From NCBI GenBank assembly GCA_946699065.1, contig CAMPDV010001195.1, positions 62,001 to 126,000 of the forward strand: 64,000 nt of DNA. Reading direction: 5' to 3'. This document shows positions 10,967 through 24,291 of this stretch, piece after piece. This DNA is from Loxodes magnus. Its lineage: Eukaryota > Ciliophora > Karyorelictea > Loxodida > Loxodidae. Each line of letters starts with the position of its first letter. The stretch's first letter is position 1. The notes below the pieces were generated by a model. It ran no database searches, was not told the DNA's origin, and worked only from the letters and a program-made list of their open reading frames with translations. The translations under genes were made by a program, and so were the position numbers.

Positions 10967-13602
10967 TAATTATATTTCATACTAAGCTTAAATAATCCAA
11001 GTAAACCTTTAAATTTATTTTATTTAGAAAACTATTAAGCATTTTAAACTTTAACTACATCATTATTAATACATTCCTATACTTTACTCTAATAATTTTC
11101 TTACTTTTTGCAAATAACTTGAATAAAACTTTGATTCCTTTAAAGGATAAAAACACTTAAACTAAAATTTAAAATAAATAGTACATAAGTAGATAATTTT
11201 ATAAAATTAAATAGTTTTTTATAAGAAAAGCAACATAAACAAAAGTAGCTCAATTATAGAATCAAATTCTTTCTTAAAGAAAAAATGAGAATAAGTTAAG
11301 TGATTTTATAATTGAATTATTATAAAATCACTTCATAAAACAATTTATTTATTTATTTATTTAAATTATTAGTTTTTCATTATTCTTTTTACATTTTCGT
11401 TGGATTTAATTCTAACTTTAACTTTTATACTTTGTCAAATATCTTTAAATTTATCTATTCAACTAGTTTTTACAATTACTTAGTATATAAAATCACAGTT
11501 ATATATAAAACTACTTTTAACTAAAATTTTATTTAGTCTTTTCTTATAAAAATTTTCATGCCTAAATAAATAAAATTTTAAAACTTAAACCTGCAATCAA
11601 ATCTCAATTTAGTAAGAATATCAGCACTTTTAGAGTAAGTTTGTTGGGATTTATTTCTTTTAGTATAAAAATAAATTTAGATTCTGCAGTTTTCACTTCA
11701 TGCTCTGGAACTTTCTTTTATAATTAGTTTTTTAATATAAAAAATTAGAATAAGTATTAAATTTTCTTAAAGTAAAAACTTTAATCTAAACATTTGGATG
11801 TAATATAATTAAAATTTAATCTAATTCTTATAAATTTCATAGACTTCTTTTGGATAATTTTTCATAAAACTAAAATAATTTATTATTTAAGTTAGTTTTT
11901 CATTCAAAGTCTTTCTAATTTTCTATATTTATTAGCTCTTTAATCATCTTTAATAAACAGCCTCTAACTTTAGTTTTCTTCATCTAATTAAATATCTTAA
12001 AAAATAAAAAATAGTTTATTTATATTAATTATCTTTAATCCTCTTGGAAGAAATATGAACAGCTTAAAAATAATAGGAATTTTCCAAACTAAAAGCATAA
12101 AAATATACAAGCATTAAAATGTTTCTTTATGTGCTTTAAATAATAATTTTAAAGCTATGCTAAAGAGTAAGCTAATTCAAAAAATTAGATTATTAAGGTA
12201 TCTAAAAGATAATAAAAACATAGCTACATTTAATCTATTTTAATAGATACCAATAGACTCTTATTTAATTAACTATTAATAATTTTTAAGCAAAGCTTGC
12301 TATAATTTTTTTGATTACTATTTGCCTCTTTTTTGATATTTTTTATTTTATGAAAATTCTTTAAGATTATAATTTCTGTTCCTTTGCTTTATAATTTTGT
12401 TTAGGAAATTAACTAAACTAAAACTTAAATTTATTTCTAGTATATTTCTTTTAATACTAGTTACAAGCATTCTTATTATTTCTTAAAAAGAAAAAAGTCT
12501 AAATTTTAATAAATCAATTTTAAAATATTTTATGCTTAGTTATACGCAAAAGTTGTTTAGAAATAACATGGAATCATTCAATTGAAGCTTTTAATTTTTT
12601 AAATACTTTTTAAAACTTTTTAATGTAAAACATTTAAAAGAGATTATTATATTTATTTTTTATAACTTAGAAAAATGAATAAAGCTTTACTTATATGAAT
12701 GTAATTTAAATTATTAAGATAAATTTACTTTTATTAGGTATCTCATCTATTCAATTCTTCAAAAATAAGATTTAATAAACTTCTCATTTTAAGCTTTTTA
12801 TTTATTCTTAGTTCTTATCTTTTTTGACTTTATAGTGATTTATTTTTCTTCGTATAAAATAGATATTCTTTAATTAATCTTATATTAGATAAGTATTACT
12901 TACTAGATTTATAAAAAACCTTTTATTTTTATTAATTCTTCTATTTGAGATGAAATCAGTTTTAAGTGTATTTAACCACAATATCTAAACTGATTCCTAC
13001 TTTTATCTTAAATAAACTACTTTATTTATTTCGAAATTTACAGCTAATAAACCTGAAAAAAGTAAGCTTTACTTTTATTTATTAATACAAAATAAAATAA
13101 AACTTTCTATCAAAATTTCTTTGAAATAAGAACTTATACATCTTTGAATAAGATAAGCTGATTTTGTTTTTTTAGATTTTTTTATTTTTGCAACAATATC
13201 TTAAAAATAAATTTAATTTGTCCTGATTCAACTTTCATAAGATAACTCTACTTTCTACTCATTTTTCATCTATAAGCATAAACTATATTAATTTCTCAAA
13301 TATACATATAACTATAAATGTTATCTATATTTGCCTCTTTTATTTTTGTTGTAAATGATTAAGTTAGCATAAAGAGATAGTTTCCCCTTATTCTCATCAT
13401 TTTAAAATAAAGATAGATAAACTGCTTGATTAAATTTGGTTCTTTTGTTTTAAAAATAAAATGTGATTTGTTTTACCTTTCATTTTCTTAAGATTATAAC
13501 AATGAACCTAAATAATTGAATAGTTACGTTATATTATAGCCTTAAATTAAATTACTTCTATCAAATTTTATTTTAAAGGAGTTTATTTTTATTTTTTATA
13601 AA

Positions 13603-14058
13603 ATGAAAGAACTACAACCCAATATTTTTATTGGAATGCCTAGTTTATTAAACTACAGCAAAACATTTTCCTAGCAATGGCCAGTTGCTAAATTTTTACC
13701 TCCTCTTGAATCTTAGTCCTAAAGAAATCTGAAATGTGAAGAGTGACTGAAACTAATTCCGAAATTAATTATTCCTGTTTCGGAAGAAAGCCAGACTTAA
13801 AAAAAGACGAAAAGATGTAGAATCAAAAAAAGTAAGAAGATATCAATGTGTCCTCATGTTGAAAGAAAGCACTACGCTAAGCTGATGTGTAATGTCTGCT
13901 ATCACTCTAAAGCAAGAAATGAAAAAGCAACAGAATGCGAACATAAAGAGAGATTAATGTATGCGAAAGGAATGTGTCTTAGATGCTACTAAAAGACTTA
14001 TAAGAAGCAAAAGAGAATGCAGAAAAAACTCTAGGGATCACACTAGTAGAGCTATTGA
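13603..14058 (+). CDS. Two-site zinc-binding protein, copy A
   Basis: 151 residues from ATG 13603 to TGA 14056-14058. The N-terminal third is conserved in all copies (IFIGMPSLL, then QQWPV, then KFLPPL). The C-terminal half carries two tandem C-x-H-x10-C-x2-C units: CPHVERKHYAKLMCNVCYH and CEHKERLMYAKGMCLRCY, each able to bind one zinc, followed by a basic tail (YKKQKRMQKK). An in-frame TGA lies before the basic linker in every copy (EE-TGA-L) and must be read as Trp, because the conserved zinc units come after it. Several Gln are TAA/TAG. I recall similar CxH/CxxC units in uncharacterised ciliate proteins but cannot name a function; nucleic-acid or protein binding is a guess. Confidence 0.8.
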
Positions 14059-15189
14059 ATAGTTTCGATTTTTATATTTTTTATTAAAGTATTCGAGTTT
14101 TAAGCAACAGTAAAAGTATAAAATGCTAGTTGATTTTAGTAGATACTTCAGTTTATAAATGAAGCATTTCTAAGAAATAAATACCTAATAAATAGAAGCA
14201 GTATTATAAAAAGTTATACTGAGATGAGATTTACATTGAAATGTAAATTTTAAAGATAAATATTTCAACGAAAAATTCGTATATCCTAGTAAGCATATTA
14301 AGCAAGAATCGTTAAGATTATGATTATATAAAAGATTCTTTATTTATAGAACTGCATTTAGTAAAAATTGTCAATCATAATAAATCTTTTAGTAAAAATA
14401 AAATTAAGTATGCAGGTAACTTTAACAAATAGGTAAGCTAAACAAGAATTTGATCAGTTTAGGTTTTTAAATTTAAATTAGATATACTATACATTTTCTT
14501 GCAGTTAGATTTAAATATTCCATGAAATATATAAGCAAAATAAACTTTAAAAGAAATAAATGTTTATAATAAGTAATTAATATATAAATCCTTCTTGTTC
14601 TATATCTTCTTTAATCATATAATATTAATTATAATATCTTCGGCTTTTTTAGATTTAGTATAAAAAAGAAATAAAATCAAATAAATTAAGAATCTATTGT
14701 TATTCAGATTTCATATACAAAAATTAATTTTTCACTTAACTAGTAAGATAAACTTGCTTAGATTAGTAATTTTATCAAATATATTAATTAATTTAGCTAA
14801 ACCTTTTTTATAACAAAGCCAGATATTAATTTTAATTAATTTTTTAATAAGATATCTAAGGTTATGGGAATTAAAAATTTCTTTACACAAAGACATTAAA
14901 AAATAGCTTGGAGCTGTTTTTTATGAATATTAAATAATTAAATTTAGATAATAATCTAAAATATTTTGATATCTTGATATTCTAAGCTATTTTAAAAAAT
15001 CCTGCTTTTTAAATCAATACATTTTGATAATTTTATTTAAATAAATCTCATAAAAAGAATCAAATTTTATAACTAATTTTTTATTTGAAAAAAAAATTTG
15101 CTGTTATATATTAGATCTTTAATTATTCAATTAATATCTAAAATTATTTGATAATTAACTTAAAAATTAAATTTCAAAATTGTATAAAA

Positions 15190-17270
15190 AATATTAAAAC
15201 AAAATAAAGTTTAATAGAAATCTTTAGAATATACTTACAAAAGTGGATATAAAACTATTTTAGTAAAATTAAATTTATTTACATTTTTTATGTAATAAAT
15301 ATGGAAAAATTAAGAACTAAACATTTTTCTAATTTAAATTGAAATAATTTTTGTTTTTCTCTTTTATTTTAGTATTTTTAAAGTGCTTTATAAATAAATT
15401 TAAAATTTATAATTTCTAAAAGTTGTTTTTTTAATTAAAAATCATAAAATAATTAATTAAATAAAATAGAATTTCTAATTAATGTTTACAAAATTGAATA
15501 TGATTTACAAAACGTTTAAGACTATTTTTAGGAACTTTATATTTTTATATAAATAGAAATATTTATAATATTTGTTTAATTTTTATAAAATAAATTCTTT
15601 TTAAGATATATATAACTAAAATAATAGAAATATATATTATTTATTATTGAACTAAATAGTTAAATATAAAAGTTATTTAATAGCATTATAAATAATTATT
15701 ATAAACTAGAAATACTAAAATAATATCTCAATATTTTTAATTTATTAAGAAAACATTTAATAGTAAGTTAAAAAAATATCTCTTTAAGTGAATTATTCAA
15801 GTTTTCTTATAATCAAAAATTCTCATCATTTACGAAGTTCAATTTCATTTAGTTAAATATAATAAGTTGATAAATCACTGATAATATGTAATTATTTCAA
15901 CAACAAATATTATAAAAAAGAAAAAAAGTAATAAATTATAAAAAAATAATTTATTATTTTGGTAAAAAAATAATTTTAAACAATTATTAATAATACTTTA
16001 ATTATAATAATCTAAATTATTAAAACTTTTTAGATTCACAAAGATTCTATAATTATCTGTCTAGAATAAAAATATTATTTCCAATAAATTTTGTATTTTT
16101 ATTTTACTAAATTCACTAAATCTATTCTTAATGAAAAATAATTGATTTATAAATTATTTAAGGAAGTTTAGTTTTATTTATAATATTTAAGCTAAAATAA
16201 ACAATTAATTTAAATTATAAATTTAAATTTACTCTAAGTTTATAACTTTTTATATAGCTTTAAATAAATAGTAAATTTATAAAATAGTAATTTTAAAATT
16301 AATTATTTAGAATATTAGAGTTAGCATAATAAATAAAAGTATTTAGTGCTAGCTTAGAACATAAAGAATTATAAGCAAATAGTTTTATTTAATAATAAGC
16401 ATATTTTATTTAATTATATATATTAAATTAAAAAAAGTATTTATTTTAGTTATTTTAGATCATTAATATTAATTACATTAAAATCCAAAATATCACTACA
16501 AAATTTCTACTAAATATCCCATTTAGTTAATATTAAATAATTTATTTTATCTCATATTAAACTATAAATCTATAAGCCCATTTATTTATTTAAATTTCAC
16601 GATTCTAATGATGTAAAATAATTAAATTTATTTTATTTGAAAGAATGTTTACTTGTAACTATTAAAGTTAATTTCGAATATAATTTTTTTAATAATGCCT
16701 TAATTTGAATGCCTTATTAATTTTAAATAAATTAAAAGGTATAATTTTTATTAAAAAATATAAAATTAATTATCTTCTTAGTTATTATATTTTTATTATA
16801 TTTTAAATTAAGTTTTATCTAATTAGATATGATGTTATTTAGCTTTTTAATTTTGAAAGAAAAATGTTTAATTTTTCTATTTAATTTTATAATTAATTTA
16901 TAAATTATATTTCATATATTATACCTATGTGTTTAGATTTATTTTAACTATCTGCTAGAAACTTATAATTAATTAATTTTATTTATTTATTTATTTTCCT
17001 ATAACTAAAATTTAAAGATATATAGTAAAAATAACAGAAAAATCTCATTTTAGTTATTTTTTATAGATTTTTTATTATTTTCCTTTTAATTTCGATGATG
17101 ATTATCTATTTCAAAATTAAGAAGAAATTCTCTTTATCTTAAAATGAGTAATTATATCGTAATTTTCTCATTTATACCTGTGTTTTTTTATTCTGAATTA
17201 AAATCATATTTTTAACTTAACACAATAAAATAATGCATTATAGATCTAATTTGCTGAAATCAAAACTCGT
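15190..17270. other. Extremely AT-rich spacer beside the LINE
   Basis: Perhaps the most AT-rich 2 kb of the window, made largely of A/T runs with almost no G or C clusters. No gene, RNA or motif was seen. It lies between the end of block A homology and the LINE 3' end. Confidence 0.4.
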
Positions 17271-17296
17271 TTAAATAAATAAATAAATTTGATTAT

Positions 17297-17329
17297 AGAG
17301 CGCGTAGCACCTCGTTGGTGCGCAGCTCT
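17297..17329 (-). other. LINE 3'-terminal hairpin
   Basis: Minus strand: AGAGC-t-GCGCACC, loop AACGA, GGTGC-ta-CGCGCTCT, immediately after the ORF2 stop and before the TTTA tail. It is almost identical to the hairpins of the elements at 4190, 40299 and 45571. Confidence 0.75.
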
Positions 17330-17341
17330 TTAATAAATGTT

Positions 17342-19384
17342 TCAATACATGTCTATTTCTTCAAATAAGCCTTCAGGTAATAAAAATTCTTCTCTTATTA
17401 GTTCCATATCTTCCTCATTTTCTTCTTCAATATCTCTTGTTCTTCTGTCTTCTATCTATCTAGTTTTATTGATTCTTTGTTACAAGCGTCCATTTTTTTT
17501 TTTTAACATACTTTGCTAATTTTCGTTTCTAATTCTTTTCTTCTTAATCAAGCTTTTATAAACTCATAAAACTATCTTTTTCCTGCTCTATAATATTTTC
17601 CTATTTCTTTTTTTCATTCAATTTTCTTTTCTAAGTATCCTTTTTTTCTTTTTTCTAATATGTTTTTGATATAATCTTTTATTATCAAGTCAGTTTTAGC
17701 TCTTTTTTACTCTTCTTAAGTTCTAACGAATTTTTCGAATTTTGCCGTACCTCATATTATATCAAATAGTTCCATTCCTTGTCTTTCTACTCCTATTGTT
17801 CTTAACTTTCTAATACATATTTATCTACTTTCTTTGTATTCTGAGCATTTTTCTATGATATGCCTTTCGTTTTCTCTTGCATCATTACAGAAAGGGCATT
17901 TGCTTGTCGCAACTAGGTGTCTTTCTTTTAAACAATCCTGGCTCCCATTACATCTCGTTTTTTCCCACCTGCTAATATTGTGCCTACTTGTATTTCATCA
18001 GGTCCTGGTGCTTTTCATTTCGCCAATTAGTTGATGATTTCTCAAATTTCATATTCGTTTACCACTATTTATCTCTTGTTTAAGAATTTAGTTGGTAGCG
18101 TATTATCGCCATCTTCATACAGTTTCTACCATTCATCCCTGAAAGTATTAACATCTTCTTTTAATAAGGGTACTCATTAATTATTTTTTCTATTAAGTAA
18201 GCTTTTTAGTTTCTTCCACATATCTGTTAGACTTCCTTTATTTACATTGTCCATAAATAGGTTTAGTTAGTTTCTTTTATCCTTTTTTCTTGATTAAATG
18301 CATTCTTATCTTACACTTTGGTATTCTCTTTATTCTCAATTTATTGATTTTCATTTATTTGTTCTCTGTTCTTTACCCTTTATTTTAATTGTTTGCTGCA
18401 TTTTCTAAAGATTTTATTACACTATTTTGTTGTTTCTGAATATTTATATATCTTAGAGTTTTATGTTTTGAATTTTCCACATACTATTTAAACTCCTTCT
18501 TATATCTTTTTCTTTCATCATTTATAAGTCTATGTGCCGTTTAGGTTATCAATTTCTTCTTCTTAGAGATTTTCTTGTATAAATCTTTCAAATTTTTCTT
18601 ATATCTCTTTTTTCTTTAATAGTAGGTAGTTTATTTTTGCTATCTTTTATGGTTTCTTACTTCTTTACCCATCTTTATCTATATAATACCAGGCTATGGT
18701 CACCTATTACGTATGAGTAATAAAAATCACTTTTTATCACCTTTTCTCTCATTCTCTCTTCGATTAAAAAGTAATCTATTTTATACTCATTGCTTTAGTG
18801 AATAAAGGTACCTATTTCAGTTGGGTCTAGGCATATTAAATTATTCTGTTCCATAAACTGTGTCATTCTCTTTCCTGCTGAGTTTGTTTTCTTTGGCAGT
18901 CATTTTTCTATGTGCGCATTTCAGTCTCCTATTATCATTATATTAAGTCTTTTTTCTATTGCTTATAGTTTAAATTCATTCACTAAATTATAGAAAGGCT
19001 CGTACTGTTCGTTGCTATTGCAACAGGAGCGTAGACATTTATTTCTGCTAATTATTTCATTATTTCTATTGCCATTACTCTCGCTCCTCCAAAAAGCGTC
19101 ATTTGGTTTACTTCATTCTATATCTCTCTGATCTCCTTACATATGTCGTTTCTAATATAGAATGCTACTCATTTTCCTTTTTTTGATCCCACATTTATTA
19201 AGTTTTTATATCCTGCTATATTACACATATCTTTTTAGTCTTCAATCTAAATTTCTTATATTGCCATTATGTGGATACTTTTTTGAGTCATGAATTTGGC
19301 TAGTGCCTCTTTTGCACTTCTTACTCCCCTAACATTTGCTATCCCTATTTTTATGACTTATTCTTAATCTTTTTTTACACTCAT
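17342..19384 (-). pseudogene. LINE ORF2: endonuclease with truncated reverse transcriptase
   Basis: Starts MSVKKDQEQ at 19384, its ATG overlapping the ORF1 stop as ATGA. The endonuclease/exonuclease/phosphatase fold is clear: IANVRG, IQEIQIE (Gln as TAA), NVYAP, IIGDWNAH with Trp as TGA, YKIDYFLI and VIGDHSLV. A one-base shift near 19020 splits VYAP from the following SNEQYEPFYN. A long linker leads to VNEYEIWEIINQLAKWKAPG (RT motif 1, near 18010). Near 17980 the frame changes and jumps to the extreme C-terminus, with ISRWEKTRCNGSQDC and a CPFC-x8-H-x4-C motif. The missing part includes the YxDD active site. The chain ends in an acidic tail (EEENEEDMELIREEF) at TGA 17342-17344. Confidence 0.8.
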
Positions 19385-21069
19385 TCCCTCTACTTCCTCT
19401 TCACCTTATTCTTCTTTTTATTCATCTTCCTTCTCCACCTTTTCTTATTCTTATCTATCATTCTATGCTTCCATATTATTTTCTTTATTAGTTCTTTCCC
19501 CTTTTTTATCTTTTTCATCTTATTATCTACCTTTTCCTTCTTCTTATCTATTCTAATCTTCTTCTTCTTCTTCTTTTTCCTTTTCCTATTAGTTAAAGTC
19601 GGATAATTGTTCATTTTTGTTTTTCAGTTTCTTAGCATAGTACATTCTCATTGAAGTTTGCTTCAATTTACTTCTTCTTCTCACTTTTATCTTGCATCTT
19701 ATTCTTTTTCTTCTTGAGTTTGTTCTATTTATTTTTGCTTTTTTTCTTTATTTAAGTTTTTCCTGACATACTCCATTATACTATTTTGTTTATTTCTTAT
19801 TTCTTTTGTTAGGGTTTAGCGTTTTTACCATCACCTATCCTATCCTTTTCTCTAATTTGCTTTATGGCATATCTTATTATTTAGTTAATTGTTTTCTATT
19901 TTATTTAATTATTTGAACATTTCTCTATCCCTCTGTCTTACATATGTCCAATTCCATTTTGATGAAAAATAATTTTTATTTATTCTTTAAGCATAAAAAA
20001 CTTTTTATTATTTAATTGTTTAGTTGTTTTAATTATTTTTCTATTCTCCTCATTTTATTTCCTTCTCTTCTTCCCTTTATTCCTCTATAATCATTTATTC
20101 TTCTTCTCCAATTATCCTCTTATTTGCTTTATTTGCTTCAAAATCTGGTTTTTTTATTGTTAAAATAACTTCTCCTTCAAGCATCTCTAATTCTCTTGTA
20201 TGTAGCTTTTTCCTTTTTGCTGCTTCTACCCTTCTGCATTGCTGGTCTGTGTGCCCTTTCACTTTACATAGGCAGCAGATAAAATTTACTGGGTGTTATA
20301 TTCTCATTTTGTTTCCATTCAAATCTATTACTTCTGGTATCCTTTTTGCTTCGTCTACATCCTTTAAATCTAGGTAGACTACACTGCTCCCTGTTAGCAT
20401 TGTTGTGTTTGGATATGTATGCTATATCTCTCCTCTTGATTTTCCATATTATCTTATTATTTCCATTGCTTCCTTCATATTTGAGTATTCGTTGATTGTG
20501 AAGTAAATTGGGTAGTTATGAATGTCAAAATATTCCAATTAGTTTCTAGCTTAGATAGGAATTCTAACTCCTTTGAACGCTCATTCCCTGAATTAAGTGA
20601 AATGTTAGTATCTTTCTTCATTGTTAAATACCACGTATACAATTCCGTTTTATTTCACTATGAACTTCGCCACTGCTTGTCCGTAATCCTTCCATATTTT
20701 ATTTCTAAACACTTGTATAACTTCTTAGTCTTTGGCCTTTTTCTCTACTAAATCAGTGTTTTCCAAGTAATGATTAAAGTAAATTGCGGCCACCATTTCT
20801 GATAAATCATCATAGGCATTTTAGTAGACCCTTTACATTTATTCTTCAGGGACGTTGGCTGAAATGAGTTGTTCATTATTTTGTTAAATTATTACTTAGG
20901 TTGTTTTCTTTTTTTGCCTCATTCCTTTCTTATTTTGTGCTCCTCCTTTTAGTACAGTTCGACCAATCATGGGTATATTGCTATTTTTTTTCTATTATTT
21001 CGTGTTCGTTCGGTCAGTTAGTTTGGTCCTGCGTAGTCTGAGGTCTTGCATTATTAGTCTAGTTTCCAT
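19381..21069 (-). CDS. LINE ORF1, gag-like zinc-knuckle protein
   Basis: 562 residues from ATG (21067-21069) to TGA (19381-19383), a frame-perfect 1689 nt. Residues about 60-260 hold a mixed alpha/beta region ending in LTGSSVVYLDLKDVDEAKRI, which has the look of the RNA-binding domain before the knuckle in LINE gag proteins. Residues 265-278 are a CX2CX4HX4C zinc knuckle (CLCKVKGHTDQQC). The rest is long, charged and helical, ending with a run of lysines from about residue 486. Gln is often TAA/TAG, and several Trp must be TGA. The ORF1 TGA and ORF2 ATG share bases (ATGA), the usual arrangement for reinitiation. Expected role: binds element RNA in the transposition particle. The frame appears intact although ORF2 is dead. 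Confidence 0.8.
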
Positions 21070-21619
21070 GCATAATAAAGAAGGTTGGAATAATTAAAGC
21101 AAAGACGTGGTAAAAGAAAGTGCTTCAGGTTTTCTCTCCTACTCTGAGGAGGTGGTATAAAAACCCTTCTTGAAGCTAACCATTTTTTTATATATTTAAT
21201 AATTAGGAAATTACAAGTAATTTATATCTTTTTAACTAGTTAAAATATAAACTAGATAAATATATCATTCCTTTAATTTAGAAAATCTAATTTCAAAGCA
21301 TTCCATAAATTCAATCTATTAATATTAATATTTACATTCAATTAAAAGTTATTATCTATTTTTAAATTGCCCACTTTTCCATTACTTCTTTATTTTTAAA
21401 TGTTTTTATTTAAAAATAAAATTTAGAAAAAGTATAATTAAATTTTATAATTATTTTACTTTTATCATTTTTAACTTATTATTTCCTCAAACCAATTTTA
21501 ACAAGTTATTATAATAATTAATTATACTAAAGTTAAATAATCATTATTAGATATTAACTATATACACTTTTGAATAAGTTTATTTAGAAACATTTGCAAT
21601 TAAATTTAAGGTTTTCTCA

Positions 21620-21955
21620 GATTAGATCATCAATACATCCTAGATTTACTACTAAACGTAGCGTTGATTTGCTTTTTATCTTGTGATTTTTTAAATTTTA
21701 CTCTCTTCTACTCTTCTCATTAAAAGTTAGTCAGTAGAAATCAGGACTTGTCTAATCTTCCTGGAAAATTTTGGTTTTAACATCTCCTATGGTATCTCAT
21801 AATTTAACATTTAGACTTGTTATTTTGCTATCTAGATGCTTGATAAAAATTGTTATTTCTCCATTTGTTGAAATTCTTTCTCCTTACAAAAGTTTCTCTC
21901 TAATTGGTCAGGAAACATTTTCAAAATAAAATTTTCTTATTCGTTCGATCATAAA
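21620..21955 (-). pseudogene. Ubiquitin-like domain gene, copy B (frameshifted)
   Basis: The best-preserved copy at its end: IFIKHLDSKITSLNVK, then L-W(TGA)-DTIGDVKTKIFQED, FYW(TGA)LTF, then a one-base loss in the FNGEEL loop (AATGAGAAG for AATGGAGAAG), and after it LKNHKIKSKSTLRLVVNLG, which aligns with ubiquitin's LSDYNIQKESTLHLVLRL. The change breaks the frame, so it is a pseudogene unless sequencing error explains it. No Gly-Gly end is visible (NLGCIDDLI follows). It lies downstream of the copy B zinc-protein gene, in the same orientation, as in block E. Confidence 0.7.
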
Positions 21956-24291
21956 TTATTAAATCTTTACAATGAGTCCATTATTTCTCTATCCTATTTT
22001 TCTCTTTATATAATAATAAATTCCAATAAAATAAAAGATTAAGATAGTAAGCATTTATTGAGTCTATAATAAATATTTCTAAGTATCTGATGAATAATAA
22101 TATACTTTAAAATAAGAAATAAACTAAATCTATTAAATCAATATTATATCTTACAGCCTAAAGTTGTAAAACACTCATAAAAGTTATTAAAGAAAATATG
22201 ATAAAACAAATTATTTTATAAGTAATCACTTAATTAAAGAATCTTAACTAGAAAATTTATTTAAATTGTATATAAGTCAATTAAGCAAGAGACATAAATT
22301 AGAATTTATATCACTATATTTATTTTTAAAACAATGCTAGACTATAACAATTATCTTCAGTAAGTCTTTTAAATTTATAAAATTGATAAGATTAAATAAA
22401 AGAAAACAATAATTATTTCTAGAAATTTATTAATGATTATTAAAGTTAAGGTTTTAAAGATTTTTACCCTTCAATTTGAAAATAATTATTTTTATATCTA
22501 AAATTAGCTCTTTTTTATATAATATCCTACTTTTAAGTATCTACATAGTTAAAGTTATAGCCTAAAATGATAAATTAATCTATTTATTTACAACATTTAA
22601 TAATGATATTAGTTTAAATGAAAATGATTATCATTATAAAGTTACATCAGTCATTAGAGCATATCAAAGTTATTTTATGATGATACTAAAAGAAACTGGT
22701 ATATTAAATGTATTAGCATATCATAAATAGATTTTTATATATTTAATAAATTATCTATTTAATTATAAAATACCTATATATTTTTAGCAATCTTTGCAGG
22801 ATCTTATAAAGAAAATAAAGTTCATAAAAAGAATATATGAATAGCATTAAAAGCAATCGAATTTCAGATCCTTCGAATTGTGGTTAAAGCTTTAATTTTA
22901 GTATAGAACTTAAATAAATGTTAATATTCGCTTTCACAAATAATTTCATGCTTTTAGATTTCTTATACTTTCACAATTTAATCAATTAATTTATTTGGAA
23001 ACTAAATCTAGAAAATATACAAAATAATTGTAGATAAAGATATCATAGTTATCAACTTAAATATTTCCATATTATCTAAGTTTATTAAGACGTAAAAGAT
23101 TTACTTTAGTATATCAAATTAAATACTTATAAAATTAATTTAATTTTTAAAAGAAAAGAAAATAGTGAATATATAACAAAATATCAACAAAAAAATAAAA
23201 TAAATTCATAATAAGCAATGCTTCAAGCGTTATGATTACTTATATCCTATTTTTGTCTGAATAGATAAAGTTTATGAAAATCATATTTATATTTATTTAA
23301 TAAATATAATAGCTTTTTCACTTTTTGCTTGTATAAGTATATCTTAAAGATTAAATAGAATTATTTTAAAAAATTGTATATGGAATATAATTAAATATAA
23401 TTTCAGGATAAAATTAACTAAATTATTATCTCAAGCAACTACTTGCTTATAGAAGCACATATGCATTTTATAAGTAACTAAAAAAATGTATCATTTTTAC
23501 AATTATATTTTATTTTCCTTCTATTTTTTTTACCAAATCTATGAAGCTTCTAATTTTAACTATTGTTAGTATTAATAAGAAAGATATAGATAAGAATGTT
23601 ATAACTTTATGCTTATTTATAAGTTTAGCTATTTATTTATGATAGAAAATGTATAATATATCTAATTTTAATTTAATAGTCTAAGAACTTAAATATCTGC
23701 TTAAATCATTTGTTTTTTAAGTTATTCTCATTATTAATTTTATTTTTTACTTGAAGTTTGGTTTTAAAAAGCTTATATAATTTTGGTAGTTCATGCTTTA
23801 TTATGCTAAAGAAAAAAATTCCTTTTTTTTTCAAAAATTTCCTTTAGATATTATTTCAGAAAACTTCTTTAATTATAAGATTACTTGAGAATTAAGCATT
23901 TATTTTTTGGTTATTAAATCTTTTATTCATATTTTAATATCTTTTCATGTTTATTAACTCTAAATATAAAAATCCGAAAAATAACTAATAAAATAGTTTC
24001 ATAAATAAAGAATCTTTTATATAATTATATCGGTATTGAATCACGTTAATACACTTAATTAAGATATACGAATACTCATCTATATCTTTATCTTTAAAAT
24101 TTACATTTCAATCTAAATATCATCTCAATACAATTTTTTATAATATCACCTTTCTTCTATTTATTTGATGTTTATTACCTAGAAATAATTCATTTATAAA
24201 CTGAAGTATCTACTAAAATCAACTAAGCATTTTATACTTTTACTTTTGCTTAAAACTCCTTAATTTAATAAAATATAAGAATTTAAATTAT

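Larger units (their letters stand above)
8600..15190 (+). repeat. Segmental block A (inverted match to block D)
   Basis: Landmarks match in reverse order in block D: the stretch at 8750-8830 with 47700-47760, tRNA-Val 9873 with 46479, the zinc-protein gene 13603 with 42429, the sequence at 14850-14880 with 41100-41140, and 15170 with about 40840. Besides the genes listed, the block is AT-rich non-coding DNA. It contains a gag-like insertion (9991-10953) that D lacks, and lacks the gag and SINE insertions that D carries. Confidence 0.75.
17273..21150 (-). mobile_element. Non-LTR retrotransposon (LINE), RT core deleted
   Basis: On the minus strand the order is: 5' leader (from about 21150), ORF1 (21069-19381), ORF2 (19384-17342), a hairpin (17329-17297) and an A/T-rich tail of TTTA units (to about 17273). 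ORF2 has an AP-type endonuclease, the first reverse transcriptase motif (KAPGPDEI near 18000) and the C-terminal Cys/His motif, but the roughly 500 residues of RT between them are missing. The type (endonuclease first, CCHC in ORF1, hairpin 3' end) is that of apurinic-endonuclease LINEs. The element cannot move itself. Its 3' end is shared with SINE-like elements in this window, so intact relatives probably mobilise those. Element ends were judged by structure, not by an empty site. Confidence 0.85.

Noticed and set aside
13670..13760. Selenocysteine at the conserved TGA of the zinc protein
   Set aside because: TGA also occurs as Trp in unrelated families here (GDWNAH), and several Gln-type stops are read through in the same gene; a general Trp reassignment explains everything.
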